From Chitinophagaceae bacterium (lineage in GTDB: Bacteria; Bacteroidota; Bacteroidia; Chitinophagales; Chitinophagaceae): 37,537 nt of DNA. The stretch is from contig JACCYQ010000062.1 of the NCBI GenBank assembly GCA_013696395.1, positions 1 through 37,537 of the forward strand. The letters run 5' to 3'. Both the position numbers and the translations under genes were made by a program. Positions 7,490-15,807 of this stretch are shown here, one piece after another; the stretch's first letter is position 1, and every line of letters starts with the position of its first letter. The notes beneath the pieces are model-generated. The model did no database searches, had not been told where the DNA came from, and saw only the letters and a program-made list of their open reading frames with translations.

Positions 7490-7518
7490 TTGGCTCCCGC
7501 AGATATTGTTTAAATTTG
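7490..7518 (+). promoter_or_regulatory. Predicted Bacteroidota-type promoter of clpS-aat
   Basis: TTG (7490-7492), 18 bases, then TAAATTTG (7511-7518), matching TTG...TAnnTTTG with the same spacing as the divergent tRNA-Val promoter. The clpS ATG is 18 bases past the box, so the 5' leader would be short. Confidence 0.7.
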
Positions 7519-7536
7519 TTGCTGAAACTTTTTTGA

Positions 7537-7830
7537 ATGGGGATTACAGAAAATGATACGAAAACCATACAGGAAACGGATACGGATGTATTAACCGAAG
7601 ATCCCTGCACGCTTATTGTATGGAATGATGAGGTGAATACATTTGAATGGGTAATTAATACATTAATGGAAATCTGCGGACACAGCCATGAACAGGCTGA
7701 ACAATGCGCCTATATTATACATTTTAGTGGAAAATATGGCGTAAAGCAAGGCAGTTACGATGAACTAAAACCCATGTGCAATGCCATAACAGATCGAGGC
7801 ATAGGTGCCACAGTGGAAGTTATAGCCTGA
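7537..7830 (+). CDS. clpS: ATP-dependent Clp protease adaptor ClpS
   Basis: A 97-residue protein, normal length for ClpS. After an acidic, flexible N-terminal tail (about 1-25) comes the conserved core: CTLIVWNDEVNTFEWVINTL, containing the ND-x2-T-x3-V pattern that forms the N-degron pocket edge, then EICGHSHEQAEQCAYIIHFSG and the final strand GATVEVIA. ClpS binds proteins whose N-terminus is Leu, Phe, Tyr or Trp and delivers them to ClpA/ClpC-ClpP. It is directly followed by aat, the enzyme that creates such N-termini, so the two probably form one transcript from the promoter at 7490-7518. Nothing unusual is seen in the sequence. Confidence 0.95.
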   Translation: MGITENDTKTIQETDTDVLTEDPCTLIVWNDEVNTFEWVINTLMEICGHSHEQAEQCAYIIHFSGKYGVKQGSYDELKPMCNAITDRGIGATVEVIA

Positions 7831-7859
7831 GCATTCCTGCAATTGATTTAAATTTCTTC

Positions 7860-8504
7860 ATGCCATTATTTGCGCTAACCGATGAATTAATTTTTCCACA
7901 GGCTCACCTGGCCGGTGCCGATGGTTTGCTGGCAATCGGTGGCGATCTAAAACTGGAAAGATTATTAGAAGCATACAGCCACGGTATATTTCCCTGGTAC
8001 AGTGAACCACCTGTATTGTGGTGGAGCCCCGATCCCCGACTCGTTTTATTTCCTCCTGAGTTGATCATCAGCAATAGCATGAAAAAATGCATGCGCAAAA
8101 ATACTTTCCATTTTACGATGAACAGGGCTTTTGAAAAAGTTATTCATGCCTGCAAAACAGTATACAGACCATCGCAACAAGGTACCTGGATCACTGATGA
8201 ACTGGAAGCAGCCTTTGTAAATCTTCACTATAATGGTTATGCGCAAAGTGGTGAAGCCTGGCTTGAAAATGAATTGGTGGGTGGGCTTTATGGTTTACGA
8301 TTGGGAAATATTTTCTTTGCGGAAAGCATGTTCAGCCTGGAAACGAATGCTTCTAAATTCGTTTTAATCCATTTTGTAAAACAGTTACAAAATGAGGGCG
8401 TAATACTGATAGACTGCCAGGTATATTCGTCACACCTGCTTAGTCTGGGTGCAAGAGAGATCAGCAGGTCTGATTTTATAAAATTCCTGGAACTTCATTG
8501 TTGA
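7860..8504 (+). CDS. aat: Leucyl/phenylalanyl-tRNA--protein transferase
   Basis: A 214-residue protein from the ATG at 7860. The frame is open further upstream into clpS, but homologues begin near this point and it avoids an overlap. Family segments are present in order: LTDELIFPQAHLAGADGLLAI near the start, then GGDLKLERLLEAYSHGIFPWY, PVLWWSPDPRLVLFP, TWITDELEAAFVNLH, ENELVGGLYGLRLGNIFFAE, SMFSLETNASKFVLIH and LIDCQVYSSHLLSLGAREI. The enzyme transfers Leu or Phe from aminoacyl-tRNA to proteins with N-terminal Lys or Arg, marking them for ClpS-dependent degradation. The 29-bp spacing from clpS suggests cotranscription, so the whole tagging and delivery pathway is encoded in one place. Confidence 0.95.
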   Translation: MPLFALTDELIFPQAHLAGADGLLAIGGDLKLERLLEAYSHGIFPWYSEPPVLWWSPDPRLVLFPPELIISNSMKKCMRKNTFHFTMNRAFEKVIHACKTVYRPSQQGTWITDELEAAFVNLHYNGYAQSGEAWLENELVGGLYGLRLGNIFFAESMFSLETNASKFVLIHFVKQLQNEGVILIDCQVYSSHLLSLGAREISRSDFIKFLELHC

Positions 8505-8523
8505 ATTTTTTAGAAATCTTTGT

Positions 8524-11007
8524 TTACAAGGGAAGAACAATATTGAAATCAGCGCCTTTACCAGGTTCAGATTCGGCCCAAATCAATCCATTATGATTTT
8601 GAACGATTTTTTTGCATAATCCTAAACCGATGCCAGTGCCTTCATATTCTGCTTTGCCATGAAGCCTGGAAAACAACCTGAAAATTTGTTGTGCATACTG
8701 TTGTTCAAATCCAATTCCATTATCCGAAAAAACGATCTTGATATATTTATCCTGGGCTTCAGGAATATTTAATTCAGCTACTTCCTGTACGGAAAGAATT
8801 TTATAATCAATTTTCATTTGCAAAGGTTCACCCGGTTTAGAAAATTTGAGTGAATTACTGAAAAGATTTGAGAACAGCTGGTTCATCTGGGATGGAACTG
8901 CTTTGACTAAGGGTAATTCCTTTTTTTGAATAGTTGCATTTTTTTGTTGAATGCTTAATTCCAGATCAGCTTTAATTTCTTCAATAATATTATTTAAATC
9001 AGTTGATTCAAACATTTGATCATCTCTTGTTTGATGCGAATAATAAAGCAGGTCATCAATGATGTTTTTCATTCGATCAACGGATGAAGCAATTTTATTC
9101 AGGTAATTTTTTCCGCGGTCATCCAATTGTACTGCATTATTATGCAACAGGAAGGAACTAAACGTGTGCACTTTTCGCAAAGGTTCCTGCATATCGTGTG
9201 ATGCCGCATAAGTAAATTGCTCAAGCTCTTTGTTCATATTAGCCAGGTCCACATTGGCTTTTTTTAACTCTTCTGTTCTTTCTTCTACTCTTGTTTGTAA
9301 TAATGCTTCGCTTTCTTCAATTTTTCGGCGGGCTATTACCTGGTCCGTAACATCAATAGCAACAGCCATTATTCCTGATACTTCATTATTGCCTTCCCTG
9401 AATGCTTCGTAAACAAAATCTAAATAAACGGTTTCAATGCCATTTTTTCGCGGTAATAACACAGGCACCTCATCGGCTGTAAAGGTTTTACCTGTATTAT
9501 ATACTGTATTTAATAAATCTTCCAGTCCTTGTCCCTTTGCTTCGGGCAAGCCAGTAAAAATTGGTTTTCCGGAAATTTCTTCTTCACTTTTTCCCCATAT
9601 TTCATACATGCGTTCATTAGCTATTTCCACAACATAATCTATCCCCATTAAAATACACATGGCAACAGGTGCCTGCAGAATTACATTACGAAGGTTTTGT
9701 TCGCTTTCTTTCATCTTCATATGGGCTATATGAAGATCAGTAACATCAGCAGCCGTATTCATTACCCCATATACATTTCCTTCTCCATCAAATACAGGGG
9801 TGAAACTATAATTAAAATAGTAAGATTGAAGTTTATCATCAATTACCAGATCTATCCGCTTATTTTTTGCATGAAAAGGCTTACCCGCATTATACACTTG
9901 TTGAACCTGTTTAAAAATCTCCTGGTTCTCCAGTTCAGGTAATATATCCGTATATAATTTACCAATTACATCATTCCCTTTCCCCCATGCATCTATGATA
10001 GCCTGGTTTGCAAATTGGATCAACATTTCCTTTCCGGTATATACACTAATTGGGAATGGTGCACTTTCAATAAAAGATCTAAGTCGCTCCTCACTGTCTT
10101 CAATTTTTTTTCTTGATTTAACCTGTTCTGTTACATCGTGACACAGCCCCATAACACCAGTTATTGCCCCATCAATTTCTTTATAAGGCTGGAACACCAT
10201 ATCCAGGCAACCTTCTATTTTCTTCCCATTACTTTCTACTGAATAAGGATCCCCATTAAAACTAGCAGCCTTACCATTTATTAACACATCTTCTAATAAC
10301 GGCCGAAATTCTTCCTCCGCTTCAGGGATTATATCAAACAAAAATTTACCAATCATTTCTTCCGGGGTACGATCAATCAATTTTCCATAAGCTGTATTTA
10401 CCAATTCGACCAACATTTCCTTACCACTTAAAACGATTATTCCTACCGGCGCTTCACGAATAAGGTTTTGGAAACGTGCTTCTGAAATTTTTAATTCTTG
10501 AACCGTTTGTACATTCTTTGTCGTTTCATAACATACAACCAGAACGCCCCCAACATTTCCAGCTTCATCATTAACCGGGTTATAGCTGAACGTCCAATAA
10601 ACATCTTCCAATTTTCCATTGCGAAATATGGGTATCAGTTGATCTTCGCTCCAGGTTGCCTCTCCTCCTGAAAGCACCTGGTCAATTAATGGTTTGATCG
10701 TTGGCCAGATTTCCGGCCAGCATTCTTCACCTCTTTGCCCTAATGCTGTAGGATGTTTACCATTTTCCCCTAAACTGGGACGATAAGCATCGTTGTAAAA
10801 TTGTATGAGTTCTTTGCCCCACCATAAAAACATTGGGAAACGGGCATTCAATAGAATATTTAATGCTGTGTGCAGACTTTGTGGCCATGTTTCCGGACTA
10901 CCTATTGGGGTGCTCTCCCACGGATAATTCCGGGTAAGATCCCCCATTTCACCGCCACCCTTTAAAAATGAAAATGACTTTTTCAATGATAAATTTTCTG
11001 TAGACAA
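8524..11007 (-). CDS. Multi-PAS sensor histidine kinase (orphan)
   Basis: An 827-residue soluble kinase. The only possible 5' start is TTG at 11007, since an in-frame TAA lies two codons upstream; the next Met is residue 21. Four PAS domains lie at roughly 25-165, 175-297, 305-425 and 435-557, each ending with the typical D-V/I-T strand. The first contains PWESTPIG and LLNARFPMFLWWG, typical of PAS kinases in this phylum. A short coiled coil (about 560-595) leads to the HisKA helix FTYAASHDMQEPLRK with phospho-acceptor His604. The ATPase domain has the N box LFSNLFSNSLKF, G1 SDNGIGFE (Asp762) and G2 GTGIGLGLCKK. No membrane segment is present, so it probably senses cytosolic signals such as redox, light or a ligand. 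No response regulator is adjacent, so its partner is elsewhere. Confidence 0.9.
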   Translation of the reverse strand: MSTENLSLKKSFSFLKGGGEMGDLTRNYPWESTPIGSPETWPQSLHTALNILLNARFPMFLWWGKELIQFYNDAYRPSLGENGKHPTALGQRGEECWPEIWPTIKPLIDQVLSGGEATWSEDQLIPIFRNGKLEDVYWTFSYNPVNDEAGNVGGVLVVCYETTKNVQTVQELKISEARFQNLIREAPVGIIVLSGKEMLVELVNTAYGKLIDRTPEEMIGKFLFDIIPEAEEEFRPLLEDVLINGKAASFNGDPYSVESNGKKIEGCLDMVFQPYKEIDGAITGVMGLCHDVTEQVKSRKKIEDSEERLRSFIESAPFPISVYTGKEMLIQFANQAIIDAWGKGNDVIGKLYTDILPELENQEIFKQVQQVYNAGKPFHAKNKRIDLVIDDKLQSYYFNYSFTPVFDGEGNVYGVMNTAADVTDLHIAHMKMKESEQNLRNVILQAPVAMCILMGIDYVVEIANERMYEIWGKSEEEISGKPIFTGLPEAKGQGLEDLLNTVYNTGKTFTADEVPVLLPRKNGIETVYLDFVYEAFREGNNEVSGIMAVAIDVTDQVIARRKIEESEALLQTRVEERTEELKKANVDLANMNKELEQFTYAASHDMQEPLRKVHTFSSFLLHNNAVQLDDRGKNYLNKIASSVDRMKNIIDDLLYYSHQTRDDQMFESTDLNNIIEEIKADLELSIQQKNATIQKKELPLVKAVPSQMNQLFSNLFSNSLKFSKPGEPLQMKIDYKILSVQEVAELNIPEAQDKYIKIVFSDNGIGFEQQYAQQIFRLFSRLHGKAEYEGTGIGLGLCKKIVQNHNGLIWAESEPGKGADFNIVLPL

Positions 11008-11106
11008 TTGTATTTAGTATTTATTTATGGTGCATTGTGTTCCCGGACTGTCCATGCGATTATAACCGAAACAATTTAACTATTGTATTCCATAAAATCC
11101 TTACGC

Positions 11107-11838
11107 CTAAAACTTTGAACTTAAATATTGTGGTAACATGTGGCGCCATGTTGGCCACTCATGTTTCCATTCTGATCCCCAAATATCTAATTCATACCAA
11201 ATTCCTTTATCATACAAAGTTTTAGCAAATTTTCTGCCTGCATCGGGGTCTTCATAATCTCCACTACCGGATACAATATGAATATGATCACTTTTGCGGA
11301 TTTGCTGTAAAATACCATGATCATCCAGGTTAGGCATATAATGTTGCGGGCTGTTAAAATAAACATCTTCATCATAATATCCTTTGGTGTATTCTGTTAG
11401 GTCGTATACACCACTCATTGCAATAACACCATTAATGAGGTCCGGTCGTTTTAAAAAAAGGTTCATACTATGCAAAGCGCCAAATGATGCGCCGCAAATG
11501 TAAATGGGTGTTTCGTTACTGGTATGAGTTTTAATAAAAGGTATAACCTCATTAAATACATATTCATTAAAATGTTGATGCCTGATAATTTTATGTTTAG
11601 GATCCATATGATTATTCAACCAGCTTTCATTATTAATACTATTTATAGAAAAAACTTTCACCTTACCGGCATTGACCAGGGGAGCTAATGAATCGATTAG
11701 CTGAAAACGTTCATATTCAAGGTAATCTGCCGAAGCAGTGGGCACCAGCAAAAGTGCGAATCCGTAATTACCATACATGACCAGGGGCATTTCCTTGTTT
11801 AGGGATGGACTGTACCAACTGGTTAATTGTCTGTGCAT
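11107..11838 (-). CDS. Putative esterase, alpha/beta-hydrolase (esterase D/PF00756-like)
   Basis: A 243-residue protein without signal peptide. The central motif YICGASFGALHSMN gives the nucleophile elbow G-A-S118-F-G. Downstream, GSGDYEDPDAG (Asp194 or nearby) and WKHEWPTWRH (His226 or nearby) supply plausible Asp and His members of the triad, and the DxW..HEW pattern near the C-terminus is typical of this esterase family. Substrates in the family range from S-formylglutathione to feruloyl and acetyl esters, and none can be chosen here. It lies between two kinase genes, is transcribed in the same direction as the upstream-numbered orphan kinase, and diverges from the kinase at 12037. No functional link to signalling is evident. 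Confidence 0.75.
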   Translation of the reverse strand: MHRQLTSWYSPSLNKEMPLVMYGNYGFALLLVPTASADYLEYERFQLIDSLAPLVNAGKVKVFSINSINNESWLNNHMDPKHKIIRHQHFNEYVFNEVIPFIKTHTSNETPIYICGASFGALHSMNLFLKRPDLINGVIAMSGVYDLTEYTKGYYDEDVYFNSPQHYMPNLDDHGILQQIRKSDHIHIVSGSGDYEDPDAGRKFAKTLYDKGIWYELDIWGSEWKHEWPTWRHMLPQYLSSKF

Positions 11839-12036
11839 ATTTGGGATTTTTGCCTAAAATATTACAAAATTCTTTTTCAATGGTAATTTGTTTCTAATCG
11901 TCCCCTGCAATACCTGCAAAACTTACCTTTACAACAGATATCCAATTTGATGTATGAATACAATAATTCAGGCAGACAATTCGAATTTAAACCACGCATT
12001 AGTACAAGTGAATTCTCTTTTCGAAAAAAAATATAA

Positions 12037-14298
12037 GTGAGCACAAAAAAAAACAGTCCCCATTCTGATAATAAAATCGTTCTTCCATCTCAACACCTGA
12101 CCCAGGTAGATGCAGAAGTTACCAGGCAGTATTTGCAATATCTTGTCAAAAACATGAATGATTCTATCATCATTATAAACAAGAACCTGGAAATTATTTT
12201 ACTGAATGATATCACTGTTGAAAGATCAAAAAAATATCTGGATCCACCATTACAGATTGGAATTTCCGCGCTAAACTTTGTTAAGCCTGAGCGCCATGAA
12301 ATGTTGAAAGATTTATTCAAATCTATTTTCACTGGAATTACAATTAAAAGGGAATCGGCCTTTATTTTCGGGGACCATGAAAAATTTTACCAAAGTAATT
12401 TCAGACCTATATACAATCTAAAAGATGAAATTGTAGCTGCACTGATCATTTCTGTAGATATTACTGAGAAGAAACTGAATGAAGAACGTATCAAAAAATC
12501 AGAGGAGCAGTACCGGCTTCTTTTTGCCAGTAATCCACTGCCAGCCTGGATATTTGACATGGAAACACTTCAGTTCCTGGAGATAAACAAAGCTGCCATA
12601 CAATTTTATGGATATTCAAAAGAAGAATTTCTTAGTATGAAGATTACAGATATCAGACCTGAAGAAGACATTGATGCACTTTATGCTGATCTGGAAAGGA
12701 TGGGAAATGAAAAGCATTTTCAAAAAGATGTATGGCGTCATTATAAAAAAAATGGGGAATTGGTTCATGTAGAAATATTTTCAGACAGCATTGTGTATGA
12801 ACAACGACCGGCACGCCTGGTAATGGTTAACGATGTATCTGAAAAAATAGAATCAGAAGCCGAACTTATTAAAAGTAATGAACGGTTTTTACTTGCCAGT
12901 AAAGCAACCTCAGATGCTATTTGGGATTGGGATATGGAAAAAGATGAGATTAAGTGGGGAGAAGGTCTATTTACTTTGTTTGGTTATTATGGAAAAGGCC
13001 TTAGTTCCGATTTTATGTTTCAACATATTCATGATGAAGACAGAGAATTTATCAAAGAAAGCCTGGAAGAGTCCATCAATAATCCGGAAGTAACCATCTG
13101 GAGAAATGAATATCGATTATTACATGCACGAGGTCATTATCGTTATGTATTAGACAACCGCTTCATTGTTCGAAATAACGATAAAAAGGCCATCCGGTCG
13201 ATTGGTGCCATGAAAGATATTACTGAATTAAAAGAAAAAGAACGTGATCTTCTATTTCTCAATGAACGGTTTAACCTGGTAACAAAAGCCACCACCGACC
13301 TTATCTGGGACTGGAATCTGCAGACAGGGGAAATTTACCGGGATTTAGCAAACCTTCAAAAAGTATATGGGGTTGAAGATAACGACGAGATAAATAATAT
13401 AAATAAATGGATCAAACGAATACACCCCAATGATCTTGAAAGAGTACAACAAACGATTGACAAAATTTTACACAGCAAAACAAAAGAAATTTTTGAAATT
13501 GAATATCGTTTTTTAATGGATGATCAGACTTATACGCATGTCTATGACCGAGGTTATATAATGCGGAATGAAAAACAGGAACCTTACCGCATGATTGGAG
13601 CTGTACAAAATATCAGTGTAAGAAAACGACTGGAAGAAAAGTTACTTCACGAAGAATTAAACAGTCAAAAAATCATTAGCCAGGCAGTTATTGATACGCA
13701 GGAGAAAGAAAGATCGGAAATCAGCAAAGAACTGCACGATAATGTGAACCAGGTATTAACAACCACTAAATTGTATCTTGATCTGGCCTCTGCAAATAAT
13801 GAATTAACCCCTGAATTAATTGCCAAAAGTTCCAAAAACGTTATCTATGTAATTAATGAAATCAGGCAACTTTCGCATTCTTTGATTCTACCAAGTTTGG
13901 GCGATCTTGGATTATTGGATTCTATCAAAGATCTTATTGAAAACATTAATGCTACTAACCAGCTTGAAGTAACCTTTATTCAATCCGATTTTAATGAAGA
14001 TTTACTGGAAGACAATCAGAAACTAATGCTTTTCCGGATTACACAGGAAGGATTGAATAATATTTTACGCCATTCAGCTGCAACGCTTGCCACAGTTCAT
14101 ATGATGCAGGATAGTAAAAAAATCCGTTTAATGATTCGTGATGATGGCAAAGGATTTGATTCCAACCAAATTAAACCAGGTGCAGGTCTTAACAACATTC
14201 GAAATAGAGTATATTTGTTCAATGGTAATTTATATATTCATTCCTCACACGGTAAAGGTTGTGAACTGATTATTGATATTCCTTTACAAAAAAAATAA
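12037..14298 (+). CDS. PAS-containing HisKA_3-type sensor histidine kinase
   Basis: A 753-residue protein starting with GTG at 12037; a TAA is immediately upstream in frame, so no longer start exists. Four PAS/PAC modules are visible (about 30-145, 155-270, 280-400 and 405-530), with the last two of PAS_3 type (WDWDMEKDEIKWGE; WDWNLQTGEI). The dimerisation region has ERSEISKELHDNVNQVL with phospho-His567, the HisKA_3 form found in NarX/DesK-like kinases. The compact ATPase domain has RITQEGLNNILRHS (N box), DDGKGFD (Asp702 region) and GAGLNNIRNRV. No membrane helix is visible. The LuxR-type regulator begins 11 bp after the stop, making an operonic pair. Pairing HisKA_3 kinases with NarL/LuxR regulators is standard. 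Confidence 0.9.
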   Translation: MSTKKNSPHSDNKIVLPSQHLTQVDAEVTRQYLQYLVKNMNDSIIIINKNLEIILLNDITVERSKKYLDPPLQIGISALNFVKPERHEMLKDLFKSIFTGITIKRESAFIFGDHEKFYQSNFRPIYNLKDEIVAALIISVDITEKKLNEERIKKSEEQYRLLFASNPLPAWIFDMETLQFLEINKAAIQFYGYSKEEFLSMKITDIRPEEDIDALYADLERMGNEKHFQKDVWRHYKKNGELVHVEIFSDSIVYEQRPARLVMVNDVSEKIESEAELIKSNERFLLASKATSDAIWDWDMEKDEIKWGEGLFTLFGYYGKGLSSDFMFQHIHDEDREFIKESLEESINNPEVTIWRNEYRLLHARGHYRYVLDNRFIVRNNDKKAIRSIGAMKDITELKEKERDLLFLNERFNLVTKATTDLIWDWNLQTGEIYRDLANLQKVYGVEDNDEINNINKWIKRIHPNDLERVQQTIDKILHSKTKEIFEIEYRFLMDDQTYTHVYDRGYIMRNEKQEPYRMIGAVQNISVRKRLEEKLLHEELNSQKIISQAVIDTQEKERSEISKELHDNVNQVLTTTKLYLDLASANNELTPELIAKSSKNVIYVINEIRQLSHSLILPSLGDLGLLDSIKDLIENINATNQLEVTFIQSDFNEDLLEDNQKLMLFRITQEGLNNILRHSAATLATVHMMQDSKKIRLMIRDDGKGFDSNQIKPGAGLNNIRNRVYLFNGNLYIHSSHGKGCELIIDIPLQKK

Positions 14299-14309
14299 AC
14301 CTTTAATCC

Positions 14310-14954
14310 ATGGAAAAAATCACTATACTTATTGCCGATGATCATACCCTGGTTCGGGAAACATGGAGTTTTATTCTGAATAATGATCCGCGTTTCGTAG
14401 TTGTTGCCGAATGTGGCAGTGGTGAAGAAGCAGTAGAACTGGCCCGCCACTTGCGTCCGCATATTGTAATCATGGATATAAATCTGCCAGGCATCAACGG
14501 GATAGAAGCCACGCACCAAATCAGAAAGTTTTCTCCTGCCTCCAAAATCCTCGGCGTTTCATTGCATACCCAACCTACCTATGCACGCAAAATGATGCAG
14601 AAAGGGGCATCCGGCTATGTTACAAAAAATTCCTCGCGTGAAGAAATGTACAAGGCCATTGTAGAAATACACAATGGTAAAAAATATATCTGCGAAGAAA
14701 TTAAAAATATTCTTTCGGAACAAGTGATCAGTGGTGATGAACCGCAATCAGGTCTTAATTCATTATCACAACGTGAAATAGAAATTATTACTTTGATAAA
14801 AAATGGACATTCATCAAAAGAAATTGCTGAATCGCTAAAAATTTCGGTCAAAACAGTGGAAGTGCACCGGTACAATATTTTAAAGAAACTGAATCTGAAA
14901 AACGCGGCATCTTTGGTTAATTTTATCAACAACAGCCAGTTAGACCTTGGCTGA
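14310..14954 (+). CDS. LuxR/NarL-type response regulator
   Basis: A 214-residue two-domain regulator. The receiver has the acidic pair Asp10/Asp11, phospho-acceptor Asp56 in IVIMDINLPGINGIEAT, Ser84 and Lys106 (GYVTKNS). The C-terminal HTH_LUXR domain (about 150-208) reads LSQREIEIITLIKNGHSSKE, then SLKISVKTVEVHRYNILKKL, containing the recognition helix. It follows the kinase gene by 11 bp and is its likely partner. The receiver is clearly paralogous to the receiver-only gene at 15210. Target promoters are unknown. Confidence 0.93.
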   Translation: MEKITILIADDHTLVRETWSFILNNDPRFVVVAECGSGEEAVELARHLRPHIVIMDINLPGINGIEATHQIRKFSPASKILGVSLHTQPTYARKMMQKGASGYVTKNSSREEMYKAIVEIHNGKKYICEEIKNILSEQVISGDEPQSGLNSLSQREIEIITLIKNGHSSKEIAESLKISVKTVEVHRYNILKKLNLKNAASLVNFINNSQLDLG

Positions 14955-15209
14955 TATAAAAAAATCCTTCACGTAGGTAAACACTCCTATGTTTTTCCCC
15001 TTATTCATTTATAGTTTAAATACTTAAACCTGATTAAAAATCCTTTATGCAGCACAAGCATATTGTTTAATTATCTATTTTTCAAAAAAGGTGTTTTCAG
15101 CTTTATCTTACCAGCATTAATGGGTAATCAAAGGCACTCCTCTTTTTAATGTTCTTCCTGGCAATGGAGGTTAATTGTAGCTTGAATAATATGTTCAACC
15201 TGCCTTCAT

Positions 15210-15647
15210 ATGGATGAAAGAAAGATAAGTATTCTTATTGTTGATGACCATGAAATGGTTCGGAAAACCTGGAAAATGATCCTGGAACTAAATGAGCAAT
15301 TTAATATTGTTGGCGAATGTTCCGGTGGAGCGGAAGCGATTGATGCAGCTCAAAAACTTCAACCTGATATAATCCTAATGGACATCAATATGTCTCCTGT
15401 AAATGGATTTGAAGCTACCCGGAAAATAACCCAGCTGGTTCCGTCAATCAGGATCATTGGAGTTTCTATAAACAACCAGCCTACATATGCCCGAAATATT
15501 ATGCAACTGGGCGCCAAAGGATATGTTACTAAAAATTCTACCAGTGAAGAAATGGTGGAAGCCATTCAAACGGTTTATAAAGGCGGTCATTTCATTTGTA
15601 AAGAAGTGAAAAAAGGCATGCAAACCGGAAACCATAATAATGATTAA
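15210..15647 (+). CDS. Receiver-only response regulator, paralogue of the upstream regulator
   Basis: A 145-residue single receiver domain. It aligns with the preceding regulator along the whole receiver, including NNQPTYARNIMQLGAKGYVT versus HTQPTYARKMMQKGASGYVT. The active site is intact: Asp12/Asp13, Asp58 in ILMDINMSPVNGFEAT, Ser85 and Lys108. The protein ends EVKKGMQTGNHNND where the upstream paralogue continues into its HTH domain, and no HTH coding sequence follows in any frame of the 160-bp gap before valS. It therefore arose by duplication with loss of the DNA-binding domain. It could be a phosphate sink or decoy for the kinase at 12037, or could signal by protein contact (inference). 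A 255-bp gap precedes it, with no recognised promoter or gene. Confidence 0.88.
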   Translation: MDERKISILIVDDHEMVRKTWKMILELNEQFNIVGECSGGAEAIDAAQKLQPDIILMDINMSPVNGFEATRKITQLVPSIRIIGVSINNQPTYARNIMQLGAKGYVTKNSTSEEMVEAIQTVYKGGHFICKEVKKGMQTGNHNND

Positions 15648-15761
15648 TTAATGCCAGTTTACATCTAAATTTCCTGCATTGACTTTCATCACAAGTCCCA
15701 TATAAATCCTTTCAGCTGAAAGTCCAAGAACATCTTGAAATCTTTCTTGACGCAAAAAATT

Positions 15762-15769
15762 TATCTTTG
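15762..15769 (+). promoter_or_regulatory. Predicted -7 promoter element of valS
   Basis: TATCTTTG matches TAnnTTTG and is the same octamer as in the tRNA-Val promoter. It lies 38 bp before the valS ATG. No TTG is found at the ideal distance; candidates are 12 or 24 bases upstream, so only the -7 element is called. Confidence 0.55.
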
Positions 15770-15807
15770 CCGCCCCGGATAAATGGATAAAAAATTTTTG
15801 CAAGAAA

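Noticed and set aside
7776-7860. Upstream extension of aat inside clpS
   Set aside because: It would overlap clpS by 55 bp and the added residues show no family similarity; MPLFALTDELIFP at 7860 fits the family start.
15648-15807. Possible HTH remnant downstream of the receiver-only regulator
   Set aside because: No LuxR-type helix-turn-helix codons are found in any frame before valS, so it is annotated as a true single-domain protein.
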